Assembly: GCA_005789375.1 (NCBI GenBank) | Contig: SXXZ01000033.1 | Location: 1-7,233, forward strand | Length of the DNA stretch: 7,233 nt | Direction of reading: 5' to 3' | Origin: Verrucomicrobiales bacterium | GTDB lineage: Bacteria; Verrucomicrobiota; Verrucomicrobiae; Limisphaerales; UBA9464 | In this document: in pieces, positions 6,502-7,233 of the stretch | Position numbering within the stretch: the stretch's first letter is position 1 | Layout: each line of letters begins with the position of its first letter | Program-made: the position numbers and the translations under genes | Notes under the pieces: generated by a model | Database searches by the model: none | Told to the model about the DNA's origin: nothing | Seen by the model: only the letters and a program-made list of their open reading frames with translations

Positions 6502-7233
6502 ATGGGAGATTTTCTTCGCCAACTCTGGCCATTCATAGCCCCCCATCGCGGCCGGCTGATGGCGGGAGCCCTGTCGGGCCTGATCTACGCGCTGGGAGGC
6601 ACCCTGTTGCTGCTGGCGGTGAAGCTGGTTCTGGATGCCATTTTCCCCACCGAAGGAGCCCGTGATTTAGTTCAATCGCTCGGGATGCTTCCAGCGGTGC
6701 TCCGTGATCCGCTGCTGGCGGCCATGAAATCCCTGCGCAGCCAGGTCAATCCGGGATCGCTGGTTTGGATCATCGCCAGCGTTCCGATGGCCATGGTTCT
6801 CCGTGGCGGGGGGGCCTACCTGAGCCTCTACAGCATGACCTGGGTGGGCACGGCAACGATTCATGACCTGCGAGTTCGGATTTTCGACCATTTGGAACGG
6901 CTGTCGCTGGATTACTTCACGACGGCCCGGACGGGGGATCTCCAATCGCGGCTGATGAACGATACTCAGGCGATCCAGCAGTGCATCGCCCAGGGTTTTT
7001 CCACCATCGCCCGTGAACCGGCGACCGTGGTCGGTATCCTGATTTACCTCTTCTCGATGCAGACCCGACTCACCCTGGTGGCCCTGGTTGTGTTTCCGTT
7101 GGTGGTGGTTCCGGTGGTGATCTACGGCCGCAAAGTGCGGCGTTCATGGAAGGCGGCTCAGACCCACACGGCCGAATTGAGCGATCTCATGCAGGAGGCC
7201 TTCACGGGAATCCGTGTGGTCAAGGCCTTCAAC
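6502..7233 (+). CDS. MsbA-like ABC exporter, N-terminal part (runs off window end)
   Basis: The frame is open from ATG 6502 (MGDFLRQLWPFIAPHRGRL) to the last base: 244 codons with no stop. It covers most of a type IV ABC exporter membrane domain. Helices lie at about 20-45, 86-112, 173-187 and 189-208. 'LERLSLDYFTTARTGDLQSRLMND' (131-154) is the conserved intracellular coupling region, and 'MQEAFTGIRVVKAFN' (230-244) is the second hallmark. The nucleotide-binding domain (Walker A, signature, Walker B) should follow outside the window. Family members of this kind flip lipid A, glycolipids, peptides or drugs across the inner membrane as dimers. The loop after helix 1 (about 48-85) is longer than in MsbA. 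No Shine-Dalgarno is visible. It probably shares a transcript with the methyltransferase gene. The substrate cannot be told from this half. Confidence 0.9.
   Translation, partial: MGDFLRQLWPFIAPHRGRLMAGALSGLIYALGGTLLLLAVKLVLDAIFPTEGARDLVQSLGMLPAVLRDPLLAAMKSLRSQVNPGSLVWIIASVPMAMVLRGGGAYLSLYSMTWVGTATIHDLRVRIFDHLERLSLDYFTTARTGDLQSRLMNDTQAIQQCIAQGFSTIAREPATVVGILIYLFSMQTRLTLVALVVFPLVVVPVVIYGRKVRRSWKAAQTHTAELSDLMQEAFTGIRVVKAFN

Noticed and set aside
6808..6814. Run of seven G in the ABC exporter gene as a phase-variation tract
   Set aside because: Short for a switching tract in GC-rich DNA, and the frame is intact across it; no other sign of phase variation.
1..7233. A complete new defence, mobile or biosynthetic system
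   Set aside because: No nuclease, toxin-antitoxin, integrase, transposase, CRISPR or reverse transcriptase features are present; most genes fall in known housekeeping or envelope families.

Overview
The window reads as ordinary chromosomal DNA from a GC-rich Gram-negative-type bacterium, most likely a Verrucomicrobiota member (Limisphaerales/Pedosphaera-like) or a close PVC relative. The clues are a sulfatase C-terminus, an MBL hydrolase with an XRE-like N-terminal domain, a rhomboid with a soluble DUF2007-like N-terminus, few Shine-Dalgarno sequences, and MsbA-type and quinone-linked enzymes. The lineage is inferred from protein style only; no rRNA or marker gene is present.

Left part, + strand: the last ~72 codons of a sulfatase (1-219); an HTH-metallo-beta-lactamase-fold fusion (about 315-1139); a small exported protein of unknown function whose start overlaps the previous stop by ATGA (1136-1681); a 171-bp spacer with a 13-bp tandem duplication and a short palindrome; and a rhomboid intramembrane protease (about 1853-2878) with a repeat-expanded linker.

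Middle part, - strand, convergent with the rhomboid gene: class 2 dihydroorotate dehydrogenase pyrD (5275-4172), followed after 45 bp by a GT21/HpnI-type membrane glycosyltransferase (4126-2924) that probably glucosylates or GlcNAc-ylates a hydrophobic acceptor such as a ceramide or a hopanoid. The two probably share a transcript.

Right part, + strand, divergent from pyrD: an FkbM-type SAM methyltransferase (about 5449-6456), and after 45 bp the first 244 codons of an MsbA-like ABC exporter (6502 to the window end). Together with the glycosyltransferase they hint at envelope glycolipid or polysaccharide work, but nothing proves a shared pathway.

I did not find a convincing new multi-gene system. 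The best leads are the HTH-MBL fusion coupled to an unknown exported protein, and the rhomboid with its repeat-grown linker. No RNA genes, CRISPR, insertion sequences, attachment sites or origins were seen. All gaps between genes are shorter than 300 bp.
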